A stretch of 64,000 nucleotides of DNA from Branchiostoma floridae (GCF_000003815.2 NC_049985.1:2984970-3048969); one strand, 5' to 3'. Shown: positions 23,740 through 34,480, counted from the stretch's first letter. The notes: generated from the sequence alone by a model not told the origin. Made by a program: numbers and translations.

Positions 23740-24117
23740 TTCAGTTCAGTTCAGTTCAGTTTAGTTCATCCTCATATCAATCTTTATTGACACGAAAAAA
23801 GTACAGCGACTTTCGTAAGGTCTACATGTATAACATTACTACTTACAGTACAACTAAACACATATATATGGATATCTATAGGTATGGATACATCAACATA
23901 AAAGGCCTAACATGTCATTTACACTATTGGTTCTACGGTATGAGTACCCTGGTGGCCATCCGGGATCGGGCAGCTAGGACCTACCCTTTATCCCGTCTGG
24001 TGGCTCCTCTCTTGGCTCTCTATCGCTAGCTACCCTGTCCTGTCTGGCTCCCAGGGTACGGTATGAGGTGCCATGCATTAACAATGTCTAACCATGCATC
24101 TCTATCTAGCATGGCGG
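23740..24117 (-). mobile_element. Retroelement insertion with (CTGAA)n tail and 9-bp target duplication
   Basis: CTGTACAAG flanks both sides (23731-23739 and 24118-24126). On the minus strand the element ends with ...TCGCTGTACTTTTTTCGTG, TCAATAAAG and about five CTGAA units. A simple-repeat tail after AATAAA suits a LINE or SINE 3' end. The 5' part is short and unidentified. A 114-bp DNA element is inserted inside it. Confidence 0.75.
23936..24067. mobile_element. 114-bp TACCCTGG element nested in the retroelement
   Basis: The element at 23945-24058 starts TACCCTGG and ends CCAGGGTA. It is flanked by a perfect 9-bp duplication CGGTATGAG (23936-23944, 24059-24067). Beyond the first 8 bp the arms are similar but imperfect. 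Same target-duplication length as the TAGCCT group, different ends. Confidence 0.85.
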
Positions 24118-24239
24118 CTGTACAAGGAAAGGCCATAATCCCTGCAAGACAAAGTACGGTAAATTATACACCTCAGAAGACCATGCAGGTTATTACTGGT
24201 CTTGCACAAAAATAGCTCCCAATTTTGCAGGGGGCCAGT

Positions 24240-25500
24240 CGGGTAATTGCATCCGGAGATCCTTCACTGGCAGCTTTTAATCCTGACGTAGATAAAGTGA
24301 GATGAGCAGCGACAAATGCACTAATTGCTCCTGTGCGGAAGGAGGTATAGTCCTGCTCGGAACCTACCATTTTCCGGGCAGTAAAATAGGCTATAGGAAT
24401 CCAGTTTCTTGGTTCTGATATAAAAAGATGCTCTTGAATTCGAGGAAGACCACAAAGTCTAAGAAAGAAGTCCTCACCTTGGTAAACACTGTAACAGTGG
24501 GGTTCAAGTGCCGCCAAACTGACCATGCCAAATTGTCCAACCTTTTGGAGTAGTAGTTAGTGACATTGTACTTTCAATAGTAGATTTCACGTAGATAAAG
24601 TGAGATGAGCAGTGACAAATGCACTAATTGCTCCTTGGCGGAAGGCACTAACTAAGGAGGTATAGTCCTGGGAAACTACCACTTTTGGGGGTAGTAAAAT
24701 AGGCTATAAGAATCTAATTTCTTGGTTCTAATATGAAAAAAGATGCTGTTGAATTCAAAGAAGAGCATAAAGACAAAGTCTAACAAAAAAGTCTTCACCT
24801 TCATAAACACAGTTTCAGGGAGTGAAAATGTTTGAAATCAGGTTTTACTCTAACTAGTCTAAGCCTCCTGTATTTCTATTGGTTATCCTTTTTTTTTTGG
24901 TTATTGGGTGGGCCAGCTTTTAATCCAGACATAGATAAAGTGAGATGAGCAGCGACAAATGCACTAATTGCTCCTGTGCGGAAGGCACTAACTAAGGAGG
25001 TATAGTCCTGAGAACCTGCCATGATTTTTGACTGTAAAATAGGCTATAAGAATCCGATTTCTTGGTTCTGATATCAAAAGATGCTGTTGAATTTGAAAAA
25101 GAGCATAAAGACAAATTTTAACAAAAAAGTTTTCACCTTCGTAAACACAGTTTCAGGGAGTGAAAATGTTTGAAATCAGGTTTTACTCTAAGCCTCCTGT
25201 ATTTCTATTGGTTATCCTTTTTTTTTTTTGGTTATTGGGTGGGCCAGCTTTTAATCCAGACGTAGATAAAGTGAGATGAGCAGTGACAAATGCACTAATT
25301 GCTCCTGTGCGGAAGGCACTAACTAAGGAGGCATAGTCCTGGGAACCTGCCACTTTTTGGGCTGTAAAATGGGCTATAAGAATCCAGTTTGTCGGTTCTG
25401 ATATCATTATCAAAAGATGCTGTTGAATTTGAAGAAGAGCATGAAGAGTCTAAGATAAAAGTCTTGTGTGTCTATTAAAGAAGAAAGTCTTCACAGTTTC
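24240..25500 (-). repeat. Four-copy tandem array, ~303-340 bp period
   Basis: The landmark GATAAAGTGAGATGAGCAG occurs at 24291, 24594, 24934 and 25265. Each unit also has TGCACTAATTGCTCC, AGTAAAATAGGCTAT.AGAAT and AAGATGCT.TTGAATT. Minus-strand frames read similar peptides from several copies but with differing stops. A partial fifth relic (CCAAGCCTCCTGTATTCCTA) lies near 25770. Confidence 0.9.
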
Positions 25501-26230
25501 AGGGAATTCCCATGACGACCCTGTAAGTAACAGGCTAAAGATGTACCGATATATCAGAGATTTGAGGACAGATCTTTAAAAGAAAAGGGGGAGTAGTGTA
25601 ACAGTGGTGTTCAAGCGTCGCCAAACTGACCATGCCAAAGGGTCCGACCTTTTCAGTGGATAGTGAGCTGGCGGCCCAGACTTCGGTGTGGGTTTGAGTT
25701 TAGGGAGCCAAGAGACTGTTTCTAATCGCCTCAACAACACAGGGAGTGAATGTGTTCGAATTCATGTTTTGCTCCAAGCCTCCTGTATTCCTATATTGCA
25801 CTGTTGCTAAGTCAGCCAGAGGGGAATCTTCTAATAGCACACAATGTCATGGAGTGAACTTTCCTTCCAACTTTCTATACTGTCCTCTATACTGTCTTCT
25901 ATCTTGCTATATCTGTACTGAAGATGTCAGAGAACAAAGGGACTACGTTGGAGTAGCCTTATTTGGAATACATTAGTGGAAGTTTCCGGTATGTTAATTG
26001 AAAGCCTCTCTGTACAGGTGGCTCTGGTTGGCTTAGTCCTCTGGTGTTTTACCCCTGAAACAAACACCCAATTTGGAGGACACCACTTTAAGAGATAACA
26101 GAAGTTTTTTTAAGATTGAAAAAGATGATCGGCAGTGTACTAAAAAGCCATTCAAGGTTACTAATACCACTGTTGTCTCCAAGATCCATCCTAGGACAGA
26201 AGTTTGCTGATGGACAAAAACTTCACCCTG
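25501..26230. other. No gene seen
   Basis: Contains a dispersed fragment at about 25600-25655 and a weak dispersed-motif copy near 25926-25958. No coding evidence. Confidence 0.55.
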
Positions 26231-26815
26231 TTCTTTAAAAAAAAAAGGAAGTTCATGACCGAGGAAATGGGCAATGATTGAAAGATCTAACAACGAAAAT
26301 GGAAAACATTTTAAGCTGGAGACAGAGCTGTTAGATCTACCAGCAGACATTTTTCCTGGTTAAAAGTGTTTGCGGCAACACTGACCACCAGGAAATGGTA
26401 CACTTTTTCCAGGAAAAAAGATTTTCAGGGTCACCTGGTGCCCACGGTCATCATCTGGCGCCATTGCACTGGCCTCGAATTATTTCAAAGTGAAGAAAAA
26501 AGGCAATACTATCATCACATTAGTAACCAATTTCTTTAAAAAACTGAAGTCTGTGACAGGAAATGGGACGATGAATGAAAGATCTAACAGCAAAAATCAA
26601 AAACATTTTAAGCTGGAGACAGTCCAGTTTGTGTTACCAGCAGACACAACTGTTTATGGCAACACTGACCACCAGGAAATGGCGTACTTTTTCTAAGAAA
26701 AAAGATTTACAGGGTCACCTGGTGCCCTCGGCCATCCCCTGGTGCCATTGCACTGGCCTTGAATTATTTCAAAGTGAAGAAAAAAGGCAATACTATCATC
26801 ACATTAGTAGGGAAT
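26231..26815 (+). repeat. Two-copy tandem duplication, ~285-300 bp period
   Basis: The copies (about 26231-26530 and 26531-26815) share GAAAGATCTAACA, AACATTTTAAGCTGGAGACA, GCAACACTGACCACCAGGAA, GGGTCACCTGGTGCCC and AAAGGCAATACTATCATCAC. Frames differ between copies, so coding is not supported. Confidence 0.9.
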
Positions 26816-26874
26816 GGGAAGAAAATGGGAGAAATATTGATATGATGAGAGTTTTTTCCAGGAATAAGTGATTA

Positions 26875-26906
26875 GGCCACACCAAATCAAATTGTTGGTT
26901 CTTGGG
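26875..26906 (-). repeat. Dispersed 40-bp motif, well preserved copy
   Basis: GGCCACACCAAATCAAATTG followed by TTGGTTCTTGGG. This is one of about 16 copies seen in both orientations across the window. Confidence 0.7.
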
Positions 26907-27138
26907 TTATAACTGGAAAACCAAAATGCCATTAAATGGAAACAAAATCTGTCTGGACCAGGTACCTCGATGCCATATGGTTTGGATACAAAACTACATG
27001 TAGACGTATTGAGTTTTCCACTCTTCCCTTTGGTTTTTGGTTCTCTTTTCTTGGCCTCTTTCTATGTTTTCTACCCTCCTTTATTTCTGTTTTCCTGTCA
27101 GTTCCTTAGAGTTGAATGTTTTATCTGAACTGTTACCA

Positions 27139-27461
27139 GTCCCCCCTTAGCCTGAGTATCAGGCTCTCATCATACTATTATTGTTGGGGTGAGTATGGGA
27201 GCCCCAGTAAACTACTGTAAATGCATTTAAGTTCGCGGGGATTTAATTTTGCGGTAGCAGGAAAAAGGACTAGTCCAGGCAGTTTTAAGTTTGCGGTTGC
27301 ACCATGTACTGTAGTCTCTTACTGCCATGGAAAAATGTTTGAGGTGGTTTTAAGTTCGCAGTGAAGTGGCGGTGGCTACCTCGAAAACCTGCGGCCATAA
27401 AACCACCGCAAACATTTCTGCATTTACAGTAACCAGGCTGACACTCAGACTAGTCCCCCCT
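27139..27461. mobile_element. 305-bp TAGCCT-type element with perfect 9-bp target duplication
   Basis: The element at 27148-27452 begins TAGCCTGAGTATCAG and ends CTGACACTCAGACTA. GTCCCCCCT flanks it exactly on both sides (27139-27147, 27453-27461). About 219 bp of its length is a separate, nested element. Confidence 0.85.
27213..27431. mobile_element. 219-bp MITE with TACTGTAAATGCA ends
   Basis: Terminal repeats TACTGTAAATGCA (27213-27225) and TGCATTTACAGTA (27419-27431) are perfect. If the outer TA is the target duplication, the element is CTGTAAATGCA...TGCATTTACAG with TA on both sides, as in Tc1/mariner-like elements. Inside are repeated TTAAGTT(C/T)GCGGT blocks. Fragments of the family occur at 2806, 50612 and 50881. 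Confidence 0.85.
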
Positions 27462-27649
27462 GGGATGTGTGTAGGGATTATGTGGGATTTAGGCAGGGGC
27501 TTTGAAACAATTATGCCATAGCAGATGGTAATTTACCATGTCCAACATGGGAGTTCTACTGATTGGGGAAGTGAGATAATTGGGCCAGTTGTCAGACATC
27601 TCTCTCTCTCTCCAAAGTATAGCATGGAGAAAAAGAGTTGGTTAAGGAA

Positions 27650-27785
27650 GGAAAGTAAAAGAAAAAAGAAAGAAGGAAGGAAAGAAGGAAGGAAAGAAGA
27701 AAGAAAGGAAAGAAGGAAGGAAAGAGCAAGAAAGAAAAAGAGACAGAAAGAGAGAAAGAAAGAAAGAAAGAAAGAAAGAAGCAAA
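27650..27785 (+). repeat. Purine-rich GAAA/GGAA microsatellite
   Basis: Over 130 bases are almost only A and G on the plus strand. Lys/Glu/Arg-rich and Phe/Leu/Ser-rich open frames over it are low-complexity artefacts. Confidence 0.95.
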
Positions 27786-29551
27786 GGGAAAACAATAAGT
27801 AAGACAGGAGAAAAACACATTATTGAAAATGAAGGAAAGGGTTGATTCTAGTTTCCCCAAAGTCTGAATTCTCCATTTCTTTGCAAAATTCTCAATTTCT
27901 GTGCATTGTCCATCCTGACCTGGAACCGTAATGACATAACAAATGGCTGCTGCAAACTAGCAGGAAATGAAACAGACCTAACATAAGAAACTGTGATGAT
28001 GGAATCCTTTATCTGCAACCAAGAAGTCATCCATGTCTGTCCGGAAGAAACTAAGTCTTGACATCATATACAAAAAGGTGAGGAATGGGGTTTGTTCCAG
28101 ACTATCTGAACGTCTCCCAAGGTGCGTTAAAGCTAATCAGTCTGGGAACCCATCTCCTTTCTGCTTTTGGCATCATTTAATGGACACTTCTTCACTGTCT
28201 GGCTCCTGAATGTATCGCCCATTCATCTTCATTCTTTCCCTTTGGTCAGCGAACGTAAAAACTTCCCGATGAGGCATATGTGAGATGTAACGTTGTTGTA
28301 CTGATAGCTTTGTGATTAATTCGCACATAAAGGCTGTGAGGGAGTAGTGTACAAAACGGTGATTAATGGAAAGAGAAACTAATTTGCTGCGCTCCATTAG
28401 TTTGGAAGGTCTGGCTGGCTGATGTGGGTTTGAGTGCCACACACGAAATGTTTGTCTGAAGGTATGGTGTATTTTTACAAGGCTGGGTTCACTCCAGGTC
28501 AAGTTGAAGGCTAGGGTGTGATGGTAGGCAGGTGGTGAATGGATAACACCTGTTTAGGGTACATGTACATTGTTCTTGCAATATTGGAGTGAAGCAGGGC
28601 TGCATATGGGATAGATTGAAATTCACACCAAACTCTGCATGGTTCATTTAAAATTTTGAAAATCTGAGGCCTCACATTTCAACTTGCCAAGTCCACAGCT
28701 TTCCTTGGAAATAGAAATTCAGCAATAGGACAACATGAAAACAGAGAATGAGGAGGAAAACTTGGATCTGACTATATTAAAACTATGCGGGAAAAGTAAA
28801 GCCTTAGCCTGGAGTCCAGCCTTGTTCGCTTTTGTCTGCTGCTGGACTTCAGGCTATAGCTAGTAAAACTTGTCCTCTCGGACTTTCATCATCCTTTTAA
28901 CTCCATAAACAACAAATTGAATTTGTGTGACCCAGGCATACAGTAAACATTCTACATACCAATGTGTTATAATTGTGGTATCCTTGTATCTGATAACCAT
29001 TATGATAACATTAGTACCTTTATAACCTTAAGATTCACAGTGATAAAGAGAATTTCAAATTGCAGTATGCATCATTCAGTGTCTACATGTACAACCTACA
29101 CATGTAAGTCGTAACTTCAACATTATACCAGCAGCATCTAGGTCAATGTAGGCTTAACACTAATCCTTTGTCTCCAGGTTTGACATGTTAAGTACAACAT
29201 TATTGCAGGTTGTTAAAGGCATGATGAAGGTCCTTGCTGTACTGATAATGTAGAACAAGCCCATGTCAATTCAATTTCTTGTTTCTTGGACTTACTGGTA
29301 AAGACTAAAATGCAGTGATGAAAAATCAAAGTACATGTATACCAATTGAAAGTATATCAAGTCTGAGTACCTTAAGTTTACATTGTGTGTACCTTGGTAC
29401 ACACAGTTTCAGGACGTTGTAAAAGTAAAATCTTAGTAAGACAACTTGAAGAAGATAGAAAACAAGGATACTTGAACTATATATTCCTTCCCAGAAACTT
29501 TGTGTACCAAGTAAAGAGTTTTGTAAAGACTTTCCTCTCACTGACTCAGAC
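27786..29551. other. No gene seen
   Basis: Non-coding sequence apart from a small palindrome at 28805-28856 and a dispersed-motif copy near 28893-28933. Confidence 0.55.
28805..28856. mobile_element. 52-bp TAGCCT palindrome, no clean target duplication
   Basis: TAGCCTGGAGTCCAGC pairs with GCTGGACTTCAGGCTA with one mismatch around a 20-nt centre. The ends match the TAGCCT group but the flanking 9-mers differ. It may be an old copy. Confidence 0.6.
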
Positions 29552-29685
29552 TTTGTTTTCTAGCCTGGTATCTAGCTGTATTAGCTCCAGAGACACTTCT
29601 GTCCTCTCTGCAAATACTGCGGGGAGGACAGAAGAGACTTGGCATGGGGGCAATAATATGGCTGGATACCAGGCTATTTGTTTTC
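29552..29685. mobile_element. 116-bp TAGCCT-type element with perfect 9-bp target duplication
   Basis: The element at 29561-29676 starts TAGCCTGGTATC and ends GATACCAGGCTA. TTTGTTTTC flanks it exactly (29552-29560, 29677-29685). A second, inner hairpin is formed by CTTCTGTCCTC and GAGGACAGAAG. Confidence 0.9.
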
Positions 29686-29873
29686 ATGTTGAGCTTTCCT
29701 AATAACTCTGAAAACCAACAAACCAGATTGTTAGGGCCCAAAGTTGAAGCATGACAAATGCTAATAATACATCTGGTGATGTTTGTGAGAGATGATATGC
29801 TCCTAATGGCAGCGTTGCCCTTGCACCTGTAGTACAGAGGGCAGCAGTGTTATCTGGGTATTAGGGTAATGAT

Positions 29874-30533
29874 ATGGGCAACCGGTCTGCCTAAATACCA
29901 CAAACGACCACAAACGACTCGGAAATACCACAAACGACCACAAACGACTCTAAAATGCAGTGTATATGGGTCAAAGACCTTGTGTGGTGCTCTGGAGACA
30001 TTGTTTACACATTTATGAATTTAAAAAACGCAGCAAGTCCTGCGTATTCACCAGTTATTTCAAGTTTAATAGTCCGCCGGTTTCAAGATCGAAGCGATTC
30101 TCGGCCGCCATGTTGGATCGCCCGTGCTAGGAGTCTGCATGGAGAAGTTCTCGATACCTTCCACTGCTCCATAGACAACAGGACGATAAAACTATGGACG
30201 CTGTTGGTTCATAGATTATAGCAGGGCACTATTATATCATTGTCAACTTATAAAACTTGTATACTAAGTGTTTTTCAGCCTCAATGCAAGCACGCATTCA
30301 TTGACAGCGCAGAATCGCTTCGATCTTGAAACCGGCGGACTAACTCGAAATAACTGGTGAATACGCAGGATTTGCTGCGTTTTTTAAATTCATAAATGTG
30401 TAAACAATGTCTCCAGAGCACCACACAAGGTCTTGACCCATATACACTGCATTTTAGAGTTGTTTGTGGTCGTTTGTGGTATTTCCTAGTCGTTTGTGGT
30501 CGTTTGTGGTATTTAGGCACACCCATGGGCAAC
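29874..30533. mobile_element. 642-bp element with ~210-bp inverted arms
   Basis: The arms (about 29883-30098 and 30309-30524) are near-perfect inverted copies over some 210 bp, around a loop of similar size. ATGGGCAAC flanks both sides exactly (29874-29882, 30525-30533). The left arm's outer part carries AATACCACAAACGACC repeated; the matching repeat is in the right arm. No transposase frame was seen. The 9-bp duplication is shared with the TAGCCT and TACCCTGG groups but the ends differ. Confidence 0.9.
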
Positions 30534-30640
30534 AAACAGCCAGACATGCCAAAACTATTTAATCATCTATCAAATAATCCAGTCTCGCCCTGACCTGCCC
30601 TAGTTGTGTCTACCCCAGGAGGAAATGAGATGTTGGTGCT

Positions 30641-30866
30641 GATGAAGTCAGTAGGAGGGAACTCACTTGTCAAAAACAATCTTCACTTATATTATAAGTA
30701 AGACAAGCAATCTGGGTGATCAAAACTGCTCAGGAAGACCACTCGTCAGGGGACAAATAAACTCTGGTCTGTAGTGGTCACTGATGAAGTTAGCAGGAGG
30801 AAACTCACTTGTCAAACACAATCTTTACTTAGTATTACACAAGCAATCTGGGTGATCCAAGCACTA
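30641..30866 (+). repeat. Two-copy tandem duplication, ~142 bp
   Basis: Copies from 30641 and 30783 share GATGAAGT.AG.AGGAGG, AACTCACTTGTCAAA and CAAGCAATCTGGGTGATC. Confidence 0.85.
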
Positions 30867-32106
30867 AGTATTGATGTAAAGTCAAAACTGCCCATTTGGG
30901 AATAGTACAAATCTGGTCTTTCTGTACAGGTGGTTACTATAGAAGGATTCTTAATGCATGTGTCAATGGGGAAAATCACCTATGGTTGTTTTGACGAGCA
31001 ATCAATGCTATCATAATTTAGCTGGGTACCTTGAGACAGTTGCATTTAAATAAGATTTGATCACTCCAAATATCCGGGTATCCAAGACATTGATAACAAC
31101 ATTTTTCAAATTTGTCAGTCCTTGAGTCCTTAAGGTACCTGGCAGAACTATGAAAGTTGACCTTAGGCCACAGCAAGTAAATTTTATGGATGACATCCGT
31201 AAATTTCAAGACAATTCGGAGTACTTTTAAAGACCAGTCTTAACTCCATGCATGGTTGTGAATCAAGTTTTCCTTTCCGTGATGTAGCCTTGTGTGTCTG
31301 AGTGTTTACAGACATGACTCAGCCTGCCTTCCATGTATGGAACATCAGTCATGCCTGGCAGCCATGTTGGCCATGACCTTGGTACAGAGGTCAGTCAGGT
31401 TTATCACAAATCTGTAATTAGTGGTGTTTTATTGGCACCAGGCCTGATGTGGCTTTGGATTCCTCAACTCCCGGAGGGCCAGCTCAATGCCAGGTTCAGG
31501 GATGAACAGGCAATTTGTGACAATCAGCGAAACCCAAAGGTTACTGACTGACTTAAAAAATTGGAAAAGGAAGTAATTACTTTGTCTATGCTACAAAATG
31601 AGACTCCTCAGCATTGTAGTTCGACATGACTTCTATTGGATAGGTCCAGTTTAGCTCAATGAACAAATGAGCTTACTCTTCCACTGGCTGTCAAACTACA
31701 TACAGCTCCACGCTGCTCTTTTTGAAAAGTACTGGGTCCACTGAACTACACGCATTGCTGCAATCAGGCTGTAGATTGCCCAAAAGAGTAAAGAAAGTTC
31801 CTTGTTAAGGGCATTAATTTACAAACTTTCATGTTCACTTTATCTACTCAGAAGTCAAAACCAAGAAGTTAGAATTTAGCCAGCATTTATAATTATGTAA
31901 TTAGACTAGAACAGTCACATTGTTCTTCATTATTTGAAGATCTTTATTCCTGCGACAGTACTAGTCTAGCAATTATGCTGTGGGCAACAAGAATTTGCTT
32001 CATTTGCTTCATTTTTAGGTGTACGAAGGAGACAAGTGAGTTCCCTGTGAACTAATACATACATTTGTACTCAGCTGAAACAGGATAACTCTATGCATTT
32101 TGGTTG
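30867..32106. other. No gene seen
   Basis: A dispersed fragment at about 31161-31199 (AGCAAGTAAATTTTATGG then ATGACATCC) recurs near 42755-42782. Otherwise nothing recognised. Confidence 0.55.
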
Positions 32107-32778
32107 TAACACCTGTAGAGCCAAGATGGCTCTGCTTTCAATAAGCCTCCCGCAATCTTGGGTTTTACGTCTTTGCCCTTTGACTTCATGCTTTGTAAAA
32201 GTCATCAAACCAGATTATTTGTACTTCTCAGGCAAATGGAGAAGCATTGGACGATTGGGAATGTACAGGAATAGACGGCAATGCAAGCCATTCTGATTTT
32301 ATACCCAATGCTGTACTACCCTATAATTGTAAAATGTTTATGAAAAAAAAGGAGAAGCACACTTGGGACAAATTGAGAAGGAAGTGCATACAAGAATAGC
32401 TGGCAATGTAAGGCATTCTGATTTTATACCCTATGCTGTACTACTCTATAATAATTATTGTAAAATGTTTATGAAAAAAGAGAAGTATACTTGGGACAAA
32501 TTGAAGTATATACAAGAATAGACTGCAGTGCAAGTCATTCTGATTTTTCCTCCCAAATGCTGTACTACTCAATTGTAAAATGTTTATGAAACAAGGGATT
32601 GACCAACACCATTTGCACCTTTAAAAAATACAAATCTTACTCGCATTTGCAGCCCTTTTAAAACATATATCGATGCTTCATGCATTTTGACAGTAAAAGA
32701 AGCGACAAGATGGCTCCAACACCAATAAGCCTCGCAGCAATCTTACCTTTTATGTCTTTGCCCTCTGACTCCTGCAGG
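32107..32778 (+). repeat. Tandem ~120-bp units between two copies of a GATGGCTC block
   Basis: Three units near 32225, 32352 and 32477 share AATGTA.AGGAATAGA, CATTCTGATTTTATACCC, TGCTGTACTAC and TTGTAAAATGTTTATGAAA. They are bracketed by two similar blocks (about 32123-32192 and 32708-32770) with AAGATGGCTC, CAATAAGCCTC and GTCTTTGCCCT. The second block leads directly into the first 187-bp core. Confidence 0.8.
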
Positions 32779-32964
32779 TACATAAGACCTATCTGTTCCT
32801 CCCAAGATTGCTTGTAAAGTCGGATGAGATAAGAAAAGGTCCGAGGGTCAAGCTTAGAATAAACTCATCCCGTTGTATCCTTGGGCCGGGGTCGGGAAGT
32901 GAATGACCGTAATTGTCGTAAGGCTTTGTGAGGAGATAGGTATGACGCACCTGTCCATCTTTCA
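32778..32964 (+). other. Conserved core, copy 1
   Basis: Identical to copy 2. It can form nested pairs: ACCTATCT (32787-32794) with AGATAGGT (32934-32941), CCTC (32798-32801) with GAGG (32930-32933), and GGATGAG (32822-32828) with CTCATCC (32864-32870). The minus strand is open as a frame that stops in TAG at about 32790. Function unknown: candidates are a structured non-coding RNA, a repeated enhancer or a duplicated terminal exon. Recent gene conversion would also give identity without function. Confidence 0.7.
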
Positions 32965-33347
32965 AGCCGTTTTCGGGATGCTCAAGCACATGACACTGGT
33001 CATTTTAGGTTTGGAAAGTCATCTTTCAAATTTCCAGATTAACCGTGTTAGAAATAATATATTGTAGATCTATCGGTTACTGTGCCTTAGATAGTAAAAA
33101 GGATTCGAAGAAGAACATAGATTGTAAAATACTGGTGATTGTCTTAAAGATCTAAAAAAACAATTTGATGCCCAGCTATCAAGTTTTATGTTATTTGAAA
33201 GAGCCATTGCAGAGATGTGCTTTCTTTGATTACATTTACATGTACATGTACTTAAATTATACCATGTATCTTGATTTGAAACAATGAATAGACAAGTATC
33301 TTAAAGTTTGCATATTATGTGAGGGCATTGACTAAATGCATTTCAAT

Positions 33348-33534
33348 GTACATAAGACCTATCTGTTCCTCCCAAGATTGCTTGTAAAGTCGGATGAGAT
33401 AAGAAAAGGTCCGAGGGTCAAGCTTAGAATAAACTCATCCCGTTGTATCCTTGGGCCGGGGTCGGGAAGTGAATGACCGTAATTGTCGTAAGGCTTTGTG
33501 AGGAGATAGGTATGACGCACCTGTCCATCTTTCA
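33348..33534 (+). other. Conserved core, copy 2
   Basis: Same 187 bases as copy 1. The sequence after it (from about 33535, CGTCGTTTTTGGGATG) already differs from copies 1 and 3, so the sharp edge of conservation is visible here. Confidence 0.7.
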
Positions 33535-33926
33535 CGTCGTTTTTGGGATGTCCAAGGACACGACACTGGTCATTTTAGGTTTGAAAACTCATCTTTCAAC
33601 TTTTAAGGTGACTGGCTGTTTTGGAAATAATAGATCTACAGTAACTGGTTACTGCGCGTTAGATAGTAGAAAATACTCAAAGAAGAACATAGATTGTAAA
33701 GTACTGGTGATTGTCTTAATAAGATCTAAAAAAAACAATTTAATGCACAGCTATCAAGTTTAATGTTATTTGAAAGAGCCATTGCAGAGATGTACTTTGA
33801 TTACATTTACATGTACATGTACTTGAATTATACCATGTATCTTGATTTACAACAATGAATACTTTTATTATTAGACATTCAAGCCTCTTTTCATAATGTG
33901 AAGGCATTGACTTAATGCATTTCAAT

Positions 33927-34113
33927 GTACATAAGACCTATCTGTTCCTCCCAAGATTGCTTGTAAAGTCGGATGAGATAAGAAAAGGTCCGAGGGTCAA
34001 GCTTAGAATAAACTCATCCCGTTGTATCCTTGGGCCGGGGTCGGGAAGTGAATGACCGTAATTGTCGTAAGGCTTTGTGAGGAGATAGGTATGACGCACC
34101 TGTTCATCTTTCA
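33927..34113 (+). other. Conserved core, copy 3
   Basis: Differs from copies 1 and 2 by a single T for C (CTGTTCATC for CTGTCCATC), outside the predicted pairs. All pairing segments are kept. Confidence 0.7.
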
Positions 34114-34480
34114 AGCCGTTTTCGGGATGCTCAAGGACATGACACTGGTCATTTTAGGTTTGGAAACTCATCTTTCAAATTTCAAAATTACCGTGTCGGA
34201 AACATTAGATCTACTGGTTGTTGCGCCATAGATAGTGGAAAGGACTCGAAGAAGAACATAGATTGTAAAAATACTGGCGGCGATCTTAATATTTTCAGGA
34301 TGTTAAAGGACATAAAACTGGTCATTTTAGTTTTGGAAAGTCATTTTTCAAATTTCAAGGTTACTGGCTGTGTTAGAAATAATAGATTTACTGGTTACTG
34401 TGCTGTAGAAAGGACTTGAAGAAGAAAATGGATTGTAAAAATACTGGTGGCGGTTAAACAAAGTTGACACACTGTCAAGT

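Larger units (their letters stand above)
23436..24157 (+). repeat. Local duplication, second copy split by an insertion
   Basis: GGTTTTCCTTCAACAGAAAC ... CTGTACAAGGAAAGGCCATA ... GCAAGACAAAGTA at 23446-23520 is repeated from 23695. The repeat breaks at 23739 and resumes at 24118. The break carries the retroelement described next. Confidence 0.85.
32778..34480 (+). repeat. Tandem array of ~570-579 bp units with an invariant 187-bp core
   Basis: Units start at 32778, 33348 and 33927 with GTACATAAGACC. In each the first 187 bp are the same, apart from one C/T difference in the third. The roughly 385 bp that follow differ between copies by many substitutions and indels. After the third unit a further diverged flank copy (about 34295-34480) lacks the core, and weaker flank-like copies continue to about 35060. 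Confidence 0.95.

Noticed and set aside
27525-27860. Lys/Glu/Arg-rich and Phe/Leu/Ser-rich frames
   Set aside because: They are translations of the purine microsatellite on its two strands.
32789-32989. 66-codon minus-strand protein in the 187-bp core
   Set aside because: The frame needs a non-ATG start, has no convincing splice acceptor and stops inside the core. It is kept only as an alternative explanation of the core.
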